Assembly: GCA_021738625.1 (NCBI GenBank)
Contig: JAIPBS010000003.1
Span: 1 to 64,000 of the forward strand
Reading direction: 5' to 3'
Origin: Bacteroidales bacterium
Lineage (GTDB): Bacteria; Bacteroidota; Bacteroidia; Bacteroidales; JAIOZK01
Length of the DNA stretch: 64,000 nt
Shown: piece by piece, positions 38,352-47,584 of the stretch
Numbering within the stretch: the first letter of the stretch is position 1
Layout of the letters: every line of letters begins with the position of its first letter
The notes under the pieces: generated by a model
Seen by the model: the letters and a program-made list of their open reading frames with translations, nothing else
Databases searched by the model: none
Told to the model about the DNA's origin: nothing
Position numbers and translations under genes: made by a program

Positions 38352-39680
38352 ATGGGCAAGATTGGATTGATCATAAGAAGAGAGTATTTGACCAGGGTGC
38401 GCAAGCGCTCTTTCATCGTGATGTCAATACTGGGACCACTGTTGATGGCCACCATGCTGATCGTGCCCATTTACCTTGCCACGTTGGATTCGGATGAGGA
38501 AAAAACCATCCGCGTTTTGGACGAAACAGGATGGTTTTACAAGAAATTTAAAGGAAATGAAAAACTGAAGTTCACCTATTCCTTTGAGGATCTGGAAACA
38601 GCCAAAAACCAACTGATCGAAAATGAAGACCACGCCCTGCTATATATCCCCAAGCCATCTGTGGCAATTCCTTCCAATGCCATTTTATACTCGGAACGTC
38701 AACCCAATGTGCAGGTTTTATCTCAACTTTCAAATACCCTCGAACAGGTTGTTAAACAAAAAAAGCTGGAAGCTTCAGGTATCGACCCCAACATATTGAG
38801 CTCGGTCGAAAAAACCGATTTCGACATCAGCACCATTAAGATCAAAGAAGACGGGGAAGAAAAACAATCGCACACTGGCGTGACCATGGTGCTGGGGATC
38901 TTTGCCGGACTGATGATCTACTTTTTCATTTTCATTTTCGGCGCTCTGGTGATGCGTGGTGTGATCGAGGAAAAATCCAGCCGCATTGTCGAGATCATCA
39001 TTTCATCGGTGAAGCCCTTCCAGCTTATGATGGGCAAAGTGCTCGGCATCGCTATGGTAGGATTGACACAATTTTTGATTTGGGTGATTTTCACATTCGC
39101 TATCGTAACAACAGCTACTGGCTTCTTTTCTGATCAGTTGCCGACAAATGCAGGGCAGCAGTTCAACCCGGGTACGGAATTGATTGAGATGCAAAAACCA
39201 CAAAACACCGAAATCGCCCAGGAGGAGCTAACACAGGTATTCGACGCCCTTTTCTCGGTGAACTACGGGGTCATGATCTTTTCGTTCATTGTTTATTTTA
39301 TCGGGGGCTATCTCTTGTATGCAGCACTGATGGCAGCCATCGGTTCGGCAGTGGACAACGAAACCGACACCCAGCAATTCATGCTGCCCATCACCATTCC
39401 CATGATTTTTTCCATCATCATGGCGCAGTTCGTGATCAACAATCCCGACAGCAGCCTGGCTTTCTGGCTTTCCATCATCCCGCTCACCTCGCCGGTGATC
39501 ATGATGGTTCGCATCCCGTTCGGGGTGCCTTATACCGAACTTGCCCTTTCGATGGGACTGCTGATCCTGGGCTTCCTGGGCGCTATCTGGCTTGCCGGCA
39601 GAATATATAAAACAGGCATCCTGATGTATGGCAGCAAAGTGAATTACAAGACACTGTGGAAGTGGATCAGGATGAGGTGA
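38352..39680 (+). CDS. ABC-2 type transporter permease, NatB-like
   Basis: Membrane half of the exporter, 442 residues. One membrane segment at about 20-45 (SFIVMSILGPLLMATMLIVP) is followed by a periplasmic domain of some 150 residues, then a cluster of five or six membrane segments from about 180 onward, among them MVLGIFAGLMIYFFIFIFGA and ALLMAAIGSAVDNE-like coupling region (AALMAAIGSAVDNETDTQQF). This layout matches NatB/YhaP-type ABC-2 permeases. The first 10 residues (MGKIGLIIRREYLTRV) contain the conserved elbow helix before TM1. Confidence 0.9.
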   Translation: MGKIGLIIRREYLTRVRKRSFIVMSILGPLLMATMLIVPIYLATLDSDEEKTIRVLDETGWFYKKFKGNEKLKFTYSFEDLETAKNQLIENEDHALLYIPKPSVAIPSNAILYSERQPNVQVLSQLSNTLEQVVKQKKLEASGIDPNILSSVEKTDFDISTIKIKEDGEEKQSHTGVTMVLGIFAGLMIYFFIFIFGALVMRGVIEEKSSRIVEIIISSVKPFQLMMGKVLGIAMVGLTQFLIWVIFTFAIVTTATGFFSDQLPTNAGQQFNPGTELIEMQKPQNTEIAQEELTQVFDALFSVNYGVMIFSFIVYFIGGYLLYAALMAAIGSAVDNETDTQQFMLPITIPMIFSIIMAQFVINNPDSSLAFWLSIIPLTSPVIMMVRIPFGVPYTELALSMGLLILGFLGAIWLAGRIYKTGILMYGSKVNYKTLWKWIRMR

Positions 39681-39759
39681 TTCCGGATTCCGGATTTCAG
39701 ATTGCAGACTCAACAAAATCCCAATTTCAATTTTCTACTTTCAATTTCCTACTTTCAAG
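39681..39759. repeat. Short tandem repeats between convergent genes
   Basis: A run of 7-bp TTCCGGA-type units (39681-39695) is followed by two 14-bp units TTTCAATTTTCTAC and TTTCAATTTCCTAC (39725-39752) and a third partial unit to 39759. The last units overlap the final codons and the stop of the minus-strand aminotransferase gene. Confidence 0.75.
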
Positions 39760-41054
39760 CCTTCCAGCCAGCCGGTCATTCTGTCGAAGGCTTCCACCAG
39801 GCGGGGACAGTGTTGCTTCACCATTGCCTTTTCAAACAGCTTGCTGTCGTTGTTTTGCTCAGCGGCTTGCAATGTGTCCTGACCATCGAAATCGACATAG
39901 GCGATGCGGGCCGTGAGCTCTTCGGGAGACCTTCCGAAATCGGCTCCGGGCAATAGTGCCACACCGGTATCATCAAGTAGTTTTCGGCACATTTCCACCG
40001 AAGTGTAAATGCCATGCCGTTGCATAGGTTCCCGGTAATTCCCAAAATTTGGAAACAAATAAAAAGCCCCCTGCGGATGCGGTACGCTGATGTCATGGTC
40101 TTCCAGCACCTTGATCAGGTATCTTGAAATTCCTTTCAACACCTTTCTTGAATATCTCAGGTAATTCTCAATTTCTTCATTGCCTTCAAAAGCAGTAATT
40201 GCTGCATGCTGAATGGGTGCGCTTGTGGCTGTGTATGTTTCGCTGGCCACGATGGCCATGGCATCGAGCAGCCACCTCAGGTTGGGTGGAAAAGAAAAAG
40301 TGCCCAGCCGCCAGCCACCGGCCCCGCACCATTTACTCAGCCCACTGCTCACGATGGTCCCTTCGGGGTAGTAATGCGCCACGGAAACATGTTGTCCGTT
40401 GTGATGGATCAAGCCGTATATCTCGTCCGAAACCAGGATAAGGTTGTATTTGCGGGCCACCTGTGCCAGCAGCTTCAGCCGTTCGATCGGATAAGTGCAG
40501 CCGGTGGGATTGCTTGGATAATTCAGGATAACCACCCTGGGCCTGCCTGGGTCGGTGCGGCAGATCAGGTCGAGTTTCTCAGGGCTGAGCCTGTAGTCGT
40601 TCTCCGCCCCAGCCGGCACCCAGTTCACGTGCCGGCCCACGATACGGGCCTGCGGCGAATAGGATACCCAGCTGGGCGTCGGGATCACGATATCGCCATA
40701 ATATACCAGTTGCAAAATAAAGATCAGCTCTTTTGAACCGGGGCCGATCAGCACATCATCCGGATGGGTGTTGATGCCCTGCGTTCGCTTGTTGAACCCG
40801 GCAATGGCTTCCTTCAGGGCCGGCAGGCCTTTCACCGGCAAATAGTCTTTCTGATGCGCATGACGTCTGAGCGCCTCCACAACCGAATGCGGCACAGGGA
40901 AGGGAGATTGCCCCAGTCCCAGCCTGAAAACTTTCCGGCCTTCCTTTACCAGCCCGGCACATTGTTCATTGATGGCCAGCGTGGCCGACGGCGCCAGCCC
41001 CCTGACGTTCAGGTTCAGGTTGACGGGCATATTGGTTTTCCTGATTCTTGACAT
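39741..41054 (-). CDS. Class I/II aminotransferase
   Basis: A PLP-dependent aminotransferase of 437 residues. The pyridoxal lysine is in SSGLSKWCGAGGWRLG, the Asp that contacts the ring nitrogen is in LILVSDEIYGLIHH, and VILNYPSNPTGCTYP is the family cofactor loop. This is fold type I, related to aspartate and aromatic aminotransferases, substrate unclear. It begins 2 bp after the stop of the upstream FGase-DUF1704 gene, so it is the last member of that operon. The final residues (LKVGN) are encoded by a 14-bp repeat, so the end of the protein is not conserved. Confidence 0.88.
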   Translation of the reverse strand: MSRIRKTNMPVNLNLNVRGLAPSATLAINEQCAGLVKEGRKVFRLGLGQSPFPVPHSVVEALRRHAHQKDYLPVKGLPALKEAIAGFNKRTQGINTHPDDVLIGPGSKELIFILQLVYYGDIVIPTPSWVSYSPQARIVGRHVNWVPAGAENDYRLSPEKLDLICRTDPGRPRVVILNYPSNPTGCTYPIERLKLLAQVARKYNLILVSDEIYGLIHHNGQHVSVAHYYPEGTIVSSGLSKWCGAGGWRLGTFSFPPNLRWLLDAMAIVASETYTATSAPIQHAAITAFEGNEEIENYLRYSRKVLKGISRYLIKVLEDHDISVPHPQGAFYLFPNFGNYREPMQRHGIYTSVEMCRKLLDDTGVALLPGADFGRSPEELTARIAYVDFDGQDTLQAAEQNNDSKLFEKAMVKQHCPRLVEAFDRMTGWLEGLKVGN

Positions 41055-41056
41055 AT

Positions 41057-43051
41057 TTATTTTATTCCGCTAATGATGTATTTAACAATCGGATCGTTGG
41101 CTTGTTGATGAGCGAAGGAAACAGGCAAATATCTGGGTGCATGAACCAGTTTCCTGTCCACCAGTTCGTTGATGATATCAAGATAAGCGATGGAGGTTTT
41201 TCCGATAAATAGATTGGATATGTGGTTTTTCTCACTGAACTGCTTCAGCAGCAACTTGAACCCACGCAAATATAAATGGTCTTTGGTAAATCCTCCACCC
41301 CGGAAAATACGTGCGCTCAGGTTGAAAGCCCGTTTCGGGTTGAGCTTGTGATGATCGGTGAGGTAATGAAAGGTGCTCACAAAATCGTTTCCTTTCAGCA
41401 TATGATCTACCGAGATCACGCGCAACGCCAACTCTTTTAGCCGGGCCAGGTTCATGTTTCCCGACAGGTATTCGCTCAGCACCGCCAGACCTTCCTGGGT
41501 CAGGTCGTTCAAGGGCAAGCCAATGTTGAACAAGCGAAGCTTCTGCTCCAGCGAGTTCATGGTGGTGAGCATATGAACGCCTACTTCATGGTTGATGAGG
41601 GCATTAATACCCTGGCTCGTAAATGTTGCGCTCTTTTTAATGAGCAATTGCCTTTTATGGTTGATCACGATGGCTTTGGCCACGATGCGATTCGACAGAT
41701 CGATACGGCATTTAAACCCATATTCTTCCACGGCTTTTCTGAAAAATGGCAGTGCCTCGGATGAAGTATAGCCTTCATCTTCCTCTTTCATATCCGATCC
41801 GGGCAGATACAACAGATAATGTGCGTTATCAAGATCGCTTTCGTCGGGTTTGCCGTAATATCGCAGAGAGTTATAAAGAAATTTTTCTTTCCCGATAGAT
41901 GCAATGATATCTACCTTATCCGCATAGGAATCGATTACCTCCCTGTAAAGACTTCTGATTCCGACATCTTCAATGGTTTCGATGGGGATGGTGTAAAGGG
42001 TGCGCCTGAAAGTGTAAGGATCGATCTCAAGCTGTTTGTAGCGAAACTGCGGATGGTAACTAAAACCGGAGCCGAAGAACTTCCTTTTCTCCTTCTCAAT
42101 ATTGACAGGATTTACATAGTTCAGGATCTCAAAATTCCTAACCATTTTATACAACATGCGGTCCACTTCGATAATTGATTTTTCAAGGTGGTTGTTCAAC
42201 AAAACGGCCTTCGATGCCGGCTTGAACGTGGTCCGGTTGCGGGCAAAGCGGGTGGCGTTGTTCAGGATGGCTTCTTTCAGGCCTTCCTTTAACGCCTCGA
42301 TAACTACAGGATAGGTCTCGCCTGTTTTTTCATCACAATAAACCTTTTTGATCTCCGAGGCCAAAACCAGGGATTCGGGGAAATGATCCAGAGCATATTG
42401 AAGCAAATAACCATTTCCCTTAAATACAACATTGATCGCAGCTTTGGTTTCAATATTGGGCAGCCTGATCTGCGAAAGCTCCTTTTGCCAGTTATGGATA
42501 TAATAACCGAATTTTTTCAGATTGACCTTCTCCGCCCCGATATTAAAAACAGGGGTATCATGCTCGTATCGCTTGTAATTGAACGAATGGATATCATACA
42601 CAACGCATGAACCGAAGAGCAGGTCAAGCTTTTCCATCAGGACGTGAAAAACCCTGTAGAAATTTTCGTGTTTTCTAAGGCTGGTGGTTCGCTCTTTTAC
42701 GCTCAGCGGTCTATCCCACACCTGACTACCCCATGCTGTTTCATAAATACAATTTGCCGGATCGCGATTCAAATCGTATTCGTAACGTGAATCGTTGGCT
42801 ATCAATGTCACCGGAAATCCGGTAATAAAATCCCCCGTGAGGGGATCTTCCTCATGCCATCGCTGTTGTTTATCGAGCAAACAAATCTCTTTCAACTCAT
42901 CACGTAAATTATGCCCGTTATGAATGGCCAAACAAATAAAAGGTTTGTATGTTTCAATCCGGATACTGAATGAGCGGTCGCGCGGCATGGCTTCGAATAT
43001 CACTTTATTTCTGATATTCGCTATGATCTGATCAATTGTCAATATTTGCAT
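41057..43051 (-). CDS. Fusion: N-formylglutamate-amidohydrolase-like domain plus DUF1704 (QEGLA) metallopeptidase-like domain
   Basis: A 664-residue two-domain protein. Residues to about 270 have the landmarks of N-formylglutamate amidohydrolases: LAIHNGHNL and VVYDIHSFN (zinc His) and NDSRYEYDLNR (the SR..DLNR signature). From about 285 to the end is DUF1704, named in databases as flavohemoglobin expression-modulating QEGLA protein. It has a zinc motif HEVGVH at about residue 485 and TQEGLAVLSEY at about 519, the third ligand. DUF1704 is related to the eukaryotic MATCAP carboxypeptidase that removes tyrosine from tubulin. So both parts are zinc hydrolases predicted to cut at the end of acidic or amide substrates. 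It overlaps the ATP-grasp gene by 20 bp. Confidence 0.85.
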   Translation of the reverse strand: MQILTIDQIIANIRNKVIFEAMPRDRSFSIRIETYKPFICLAIHNGHNLRDELKEICLLDKQQRWHEEDPLTGDFITGFPVTLIANDSRYEYDLNRDPANCIYETAWGSQVWDRPLSVKERTTSLRKHENFYRVFHVLMEKLDLLFGSCVVYDIHSFNYKRYEHDTPVFNIGAEKVNLKKFGYYIHNWQKELSQIRLPNIETKAAINVVFKGNGYLLQYALDHFPESLVLASEIKKVYCDEKTGETYPVVIEALKEGLKEAILNNATRFARNRTTFKPASKAVLLNNHLEKSIIEVDRMLYKMVRNFEILNYVNPVNIEKEKRKFFGSGFSYHPQFRYKQLEIDPYTFRRTLYTIPIETIEDVGIRSLYREVIDSYADKVDIIASIGKEKFLYNSLRYYGKPDESDLDNAHYLLYLPGSDMKEEDEGYTSSEALPFFRKAVEEYGFKCRIDLSNRIVAKAIVINHKRQLLIKKSATFTSQGINALINHEVGVHMLTTMNSLEQKLRLFNIGLPLNDLTQEGLAVLSEYLSGNMNLARLKELALRVISVDHMLKGNDFVSTFHYLTDHHKLNPKRAFNLSARIFRGGGFTKDHLYLRGFKLLLKQFSEKNHISNLFIGKTSIAYLDIINELVDRKLVHAPRYLPVSFAHQQANDPIVKYIISGIK

Positions 43052-44075
43052 CGCTCACCCTGCGCTTAAATTCCTTTTTTCTGTTGATGACCATTTCGCG
43101 CGACTGAACGACTTCCTCCACAAAATCGATCACCTTACGCTCGAGTCTGATCCTGTTCAGCCGGTTGATCCTGACGATCCCGCCCGGGCTAAGCACATTC
43201 ACTTCGAGTAGTTTGCCGTTGATCACATCCAGTCCCACAAAGTACAAACCGTCTTTCACCAGCCTGGGTCCAATGTTTTTGCAGATTTCTTTTTCCACCT
43301 TTGTGAGCGCATGTTTGATCTCATGACCCCCTGCATGGATATTTGAACGGATGTCGTCCTCGGCCGGCACACGGTTCATTGCCCCGATGGGCTCACCATT
43401 GAGCATAAGGATGCGGACGTCACCCTTTTCCGCGCCTTCGATATACTCCTGAAGGATCACATAGTTGCCTCTTCCCTCTTTTCCTCCGATATAAAAATCG
43501 AGCAGGGAGTTGATGTTCTGGGAAGCATTTCTTTCAAGGATGATCACTCCATGACCACCGTAGGCATTCAAGGGTTTCAGGATCATTTTGTTTTTTGACG
43601 ACTCACGGATCACCCGTTTAAGGTATTCCTTGTTTTTGGAAACATGGGTGATGGGGATCATTTTGTTGTCGGGGTCGTAAAAAGCCGCGCTATACAGCTT
43701 GTTATTCGCCAGTCGGATGCCTTCCACGCTGTTGATGAAAAAGGTATCTTCCTTAACCGAGTCCAAAAAATTAAGCATGATGTTATCCACCGGCGGATTC
43801 GATCGCAGGAAAATGGCATCGAAACCCGAAAGCGGCAGCAATTGCTCTTTGAATCTCACCCTGTTATAGAAACTCACGGCATTGGCAGGGAATGGGTTCA
43901 TCTTGCCGATGATCTTGCAAAAAGCGCTGGTGATGCTGTTCCTGATGGTAAGGTTATTGGGATAAATGATGGCCACTGTATGGTTTCTCCGGGCGGCTTC
44001 GTAAACCAGCCTGAGGGTGGAATCGGTTTTCACTTCCACCTCTTCCCACGGATACATTATGAAAGCTATGTTCAT
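43032..44075 (-). CDS. GshB-like ATP-grasp ligase
   Basis: A 347-residue carboxylate-amine ligase resembling glutathione synthetase. Motifs: FLRSNPPVDNIM (GshB-type substrate domain), KMILKPLNAYGGHGVIILER (ATP grasp), QEYIEGAEKGDVRILMLNGE, AMNRVPAEDDIRSNIHAGG and LDVINGKLLEVNVLSPGGI (metal and nucleotide ligands Glu and Asn). No gamma-glutamylcysteine synthetase is nearby, so it may not make glutathione. Its 20-bp overlap with the FGase-DUF1704 gene suggests that the ligase and the hydrolase are made together and may act on the same product in opposite directions. The start is 7 bp before the stop of the sigma factor gene. Confidence 0.88.
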   Translation of the reverse strand: MNIAFIMYPWEEVEVKTDSTLRLVYEAARRNHTVAIIYPNNLTIRNSITSAFCKIIGKMNPFPANAVSFYNRVRFKEQLLPLSGFDAIFLRSNPPVDNIMLNFLDSVKEDTFFINSVEGIRLANNKLYSAAFYDPDNKMIPITHVSKNKEYLKRVIRESSKNKMILKPLNAYGGHGVIILERNASQNINSLLDFYIGGKEGRGNYVILQEYIEGAEKGDVRILMLNGEPIGAMNRVPAEDDIRSNIHAGGHEIKHALTKVEKEICKNIGPRLVKDGLYFVGLDVINGKLLEVNVLSPGGIVRINRLNRIRLERKVIDFVEEVVQSREMVINRKKEFKRRVSDANIDN

Positions 44076-44082
44076 CTCATAA

Positions 44083-44946
44083 TTAGTCTAAATATTCTTT
44101 GAGTACTTTATTTTTAAGCAAACGGCGCATTTTCAGGATGGAAGCTTCCTTGATCTGGCGTACGCGTTCGCGTGTCAATCCGAACTCCGCTCCAATCTCG
44201 CTCAGGGTCCAGGGCATTTTGCCGTCGATGCCGTAATAACACCTGATAATCTCGGCATCGCGCTTATCGAGCAATGCCAAAGCACGCTCAATCTCAACCT
44301 TAAGGGAATTGGACAACATACCCGAATCCGGAGAATCCCCTTCCACGCCTCCCAGCATATCGAGCAGATTGTAATCGTCGTCCTCGTTTACCGGGGCATC
44401 GGTTGAGATCACATTCAGCTTGTTGTACATTGAAGCCTCGATCTCCTCATTCGTCAATTTGAGTTCCTCGGCGATCTCCTGGTTTGTGGGTTCGCGTTCG
44501 AGGCGTTGCTGGAGCTGATAGCTCACATTCTTGATCTTGTTCAGTTCACTCAGCTTATTCACCGGAAGACGGATAATGCGGGTGTTATTACTTATGGCCT
44601 GCATAATGCTTTGCCTGATCCACCATACCGCATAACTGATAAATTTGAATCCGCGGGTCGCATCAAAGCGCGTGGCCGCCTCGATCAAACCGATATTGCC
44701 TTCATTGATCAGGTCGGAAAGACTCAAACCCTGATTCTGATATTGCTTGGCTACCGACACCACAAAACGCAAATTGGCTTTCACCAACTTTTCCAGCGCC
44801 TGTTTATCTCCTTTCTGTATCTTATTCGCCAGATCAATCTCTTCCTCCACACTCAACAAGTTGTATTTCTTAACATCCTGAAGATATTTCTCCAGTGAGG
44901 GAATACTCCTGTCGGTTAGCTTATTTAAAATTACCAGTTTCCTCAT
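44083..44946 (-). CDS. RNA polymerase sigma-70 family factor, RpoD-like
   Basis: A sigma factor of 287 residues when started at MRKLVILNKLTDRS (44946), five codons inside the longest frame; that length and start agree with the Bacteroidota primary sigma factor. Regions: 1.2 (LEKYLQDVKKYNLLSVEEEI), 2.1-2.4 (KANLRFVVSVAKQYQNQGLS, LINEGNIGLIEAATRFD, KFISYAVWWIRQSIMQAI), 3 and 4.2 (WTLSEIGAEFGLTRERVRQI). It differs from the typical primary factor at several sites (for instance ISNNTRIIRLPVNKLSE), so it may be a second RpoD-like (group 2) factor. The long N-terminal region 1.1 is absent, as normal for this phylum. Confidence 0.9.
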   Translation of the reverse strand: MRKLVILNKLTDRSIPSLEKYLQDVKKYNLLSVEEEIDLANKIQKGDKQALEKLVKANLRFVVSVAKQYQNQGLSLSDLINEGNIGLIEAATRFDATRGFKFISYAVWWIRQSIMQAISNNTRIIRLPVNKLSELNKIKNVSYQLQQRLEREPTNQEIAEELKLTNEEIEASMYNKLNVISTDAPVNEDDDYNLLDMLGGVEGDSPDSGMLSNSLKVEIERALALLDKRDAEIIRCYYGIDGKMPWTLSEIGAEFGLTRERVRQIKEASILKMRRLLKNKVLKEYLD

Positions 44947-45004
44947 ACGCACAATTGACATCTGCTCATTACAAAATCAATACCAATAAATTGTGAAGCC
45001 TCGA

Positions 45005-46021
45005 TTAATTAAAAATTTTACTCCATTCATAACGTTTCCGGTCCTTCCAAAAGTTGTTATGATAAATATAACTAACAATGAGCGGCAGAACCGTGGTTGC
45101 TTCCGCATACACCATTTGCTCGTAAAGGGTATCCACTTTGCCCCATGAAGACGCCTCCTTGAGAGTGGAACTGGAACATGCCCCGTCGCGTGCATCCGCT
45201 ACGGTGATCTGTACGGCATACTTGTGCATTGGGACATCCTCGCCCAGCACTTCTGCACAAACAACCGTATCCTGCAAAAAGTTTTTGGGGACGCCTCCGC
45301 CGATCATAAAAATACCTGTTGTTTTGGCGGCCATCTTGATTTGTGTGAGCTCCAGGAAATCTTTCACCGAATCGATGCTGAGATGTTTTCCGGGAGTTTC
45401 CCATTGATGCTTTACCAATCCGAATCCGGCGCTGCTATCCGAAAACGCAGGGCAGAAGATGGGCACATTATACTCATAAGCAGTTTGCACCAGCGAATCT
45501 TTCTTCACCGCCTTTTTGGTAAGGTATTTTCCCATTTCGGTGATGAATTCCCTGGATGAATACGGCCGCGGTTCCAACTGGTCGGCAATCTTCCTGATGG
45601 TTTCATCACAAACCTGCAATTCCTCTTCATCGATGTAGGTATCATAAATCCTGTCGATATAATGATTGCGCAACATGCTGTCGTCGATGTGTGGGGTGCC
45701 ACGATAATGTTTGAACCCCAATGCTTCCAGGAAGTCCATATCCACGATGGAAGCGCCTGTTGCCACAATGGCATCCACCATATTGTGCTTTACCATATCC
45801 ACATAAACCTGCATACAACCACCGGCACTGGTGCTACCGGCCAGGCTCAACATCACCGAGCAATCCTGATCGGTAAGCATCCTTTTAAAAATATCTGCTG
45901 CACCGGCGGTCTCGCGTGAAGAAAATGACATGCCGCGCATCGACTCAATGATCGGCGTTGCATCGAATGATTTGATGTCTATATGCTTGATGACTTCCTT
46001 TAAAAACTCTTTCTTTTTCAT
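45005..46021 (-). CDS. Deoxyhypusine synthase family protein (probable polyamine enzyme)
   Basis: A 338-residue member of the deoxyhypusine synthase family. The catalytic lysine region reads LKEASSWGKV (Lys295), and NAD-site elements include MLSLAGSTSAGG, VATGASIVDMD and MIGGGVPKNF. Bacteria have no eIF5A substrate, and bacterial relatives are known or suspected to move the aminobutyl group of spermidine onto putrescine (homospermidine) or a similar amine. The neighbours, arginine decarboxylase and agmatinase genes, support that. It lies 15 bp after the GNAT-nitrilase gene, so it is part of the same transcript. Confidence 0.88.
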   Translation of the reverse strand: MKKKEFLKEVIKHIDIKSFDATPIIESMRGMSFSSRETAGAADIFKRMLTDQDCSVMLSLAGSTSAGGCMQVYVDMVKHNMVDAIVATGASIVDMDFLEALGFKHYRGTPHIDDSMLRNHYIDRIYDTYIDEEELQVCDETIRKIADQLEPRPYSSREFITEMGKYLTKKAVKKDSLVQTAYEYNVPIFCPAFSDSSAGFGLVKHQWETPGKHLSIDSVKDFLELTQIKMAAKTTGIFMIGGGVPKNFLQDTVVCAEVLGEDVPMHKYAVQITVADARDGACSSSTLKEASSWGKVDTLYEQMVYAEATTVLPLIVSYIYHNNFWKDRKRYEWSKIFN

Positions 46022-46036
46022 TGTGTTTGTTGTTGA

Positions 46037-47584
46037 TTAAAGTTCTTTTTTCCAGTTAATTTCATAGAGATCTTTTCTTCTGTCGTTCATATTGTTGACA
46101 CTTCCATACACCCTTAAATCTTTCAGGCTGTTGAGGTCCACATCGGCAATGATGGTCATCTCATTGTTCAGTGTTCCTTCGGCAATGACGGCATTTTGCG
46201 GGAATGCAAAATCGGAAGGGGAAAAAATTGCCGACTGAGCATATTGCAGGTCCATATTGCTAACCTTGGGCAGGTTGCCCACGCTGCCTGCAATGGCTAC
46301 ATAGCATTCGTTTTCGATAGCGCGTGCCTGTGAACAAATGCGCACCCGCTGATACCCGGTTTGCATATCGGTTGCAAAAGGGACAAATAGGATTTGCAAT
46401 CCCTTTTCGGCCATGATACGCGGCAGTTCGGGAAATTCCACATCATAACAGATCAGGATACCGATCTTGGCCACATCGGTGTTGAATACCCTAACAGCTT
46501 CACCGCCCACAATGCCCCAATCGGTTTTCTCCGACCAGGTGATATGTATTTTCCGCTGGCCTTCATAGGTTCCGTCGCGACGGCATAAATAAGAAACATT
46601 ATACATTTTGCCGTCGATTACCTGTGGCAGGCTGCCGGCTATAATATTAATGTTGTAATCGACCGCCAGTTTCAGGCAGCGATCCCTGATTTCTTCGGTG
46701 TCTTTGGCCAGCTCACTAATGGCGTCGATGGTGTCGAGTTCATTATATTGGGCCAGGATAGGGGCGTTGAACAGCTCCGGGAACAAGAGGAAGTCGGCCT
46801 GGTAGTTGCTCACCGAGTCCACGAAAAACTCCACATTCTCCATGAGTGAATCCATTGAATTCACCCTCCGCATCTGCCACTGTACCAAACCAATCCGCAC
46901 CGTGTTTCGTGTACGCTGGCGCTTTTTGCTTTTTCTTCTGTAATAAATATTGTTCCACTCGATGAGGGTGGCATAGGCTCTCGAATCTTTATCTTCAGGA
47001 AGGTATTCGGGAAGGATCTTCTTTACATGAAAATCATTGTTCAGTTGGAATGTTAAAACCGGATCGTAAATCTCAGTTTGCTTCACCTTTTCGATGTACT
47101 CTTTCGGGCTGAGCTCGTTGCGGTATTTCGCATAATTCGGCATGCGGCCGCCTCCCACAATACTTCTCAGGTTAAGTTGTTCGCACAATTCCTTACGGGC
47201 GTCGTACAACCTTCTCCCCAAACGCATGCCCTGGTGTGATTTTGAGATGGCTACTTCAATACCGTAAAGTATATCCCCTTCGGGATTATGGGTGGAAAAG
47301 GTTTCGTTTCCTGTTATGTCGTGATAGGTGTGTTCCTCGTCAACAAGGTCTTTGTCGATGATGATCGAAAGTGCGAAAGCAACCACTCTGCCTTTGTCCT
47401 CAATGCAAAGCTGACCTTCCGGAAAGATGTCAACCAGGGTTTTGATCTGTTCATAGGTCCAGGCTTCGCTCATTTCGTCATACAATTCGTGCATGATCTG
47501 ACCAATTACCTCGCTATCACTGATGCGAAGGTTTCTCAAATTAAGCAAATGATCTCCCAGTCCTTCTCTGATTTTTTCCATCAC
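46037..47584 (-). CDS. GNAT acetyltransferase and nitrilase-superfamily fusion
   Basis: A 515-residue protein in two parts. Residues 1 to about 215 are a GNAT acyltransferase domain (motif A HQGMRLGRRLYDARKEL, near 117-133). Residues 228-515 are a carbon-nitrogen hydrolase with the Glu-Lys-Cys triad intact: Glu270 (FPELF), Lys345 (QRKIHIT) and Cys379 (LICYDVEFPE). Related hydrolases cleave N-carbamoylputrescine or omega-amides. The start overlaps the agmatinase stop by 4 bp (ATGA). Acetylated or carbamoylated agmatine or putrescine are plausible substrates, but this is an inference from neighbours. Confidence 0.88.
   Translation of the reverse strand: MMEKIREGLGDHLLNLRNLRISDSEVIGQIMHELYDEMSEAWTYEQIKTLVDIFPEGQLCIEDKGRVVAFALSIIIDKDLVDEEHTYHDITGNETFSTHNPEGDILYGIEVAISKSHQGMRLGRRLYDARKELCEQLNLRSIVGGGRMPNYAKYRNELSPKEYIEKVKQTEIYDPVLTFQLNNDFHVKKILPEYLPEDKDSRAYATLIEWNNIYYRRKSKKRQRTRNTVRIGLVQWQMRRVNSMDSLMENVEFFVDSVSNYQADFLLFPELFNAPILAQYNELDTIDAISELAKDTEEIRDRCLKLAVDYNINIIAGSLPQVIDGKMYNVSYLCRRDGTYEGQRKIHITWSEKTDWGIVGGEAVRVFNTDVAKIGILICYDVEFPELPRIMAEKGLQILFVPFATDMQTGYQRVRICSQARAIENECYVAIAGSVGNLPKVSNMDLQYAQSAIFSPSDFAFPQNAVIAEGTLNNEMTIIADVDLNSLKDLRVYGSVNNMNDRRKDLYEINWKKEL

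Noticed and set aside
43032..44075. Glutathione synthetase gshB
   Set aside because: The fold matches, but no gshA is adjacent and the overlap with a FGase-DUF1704 hydrolase suggests another product; the symbol was withheld.
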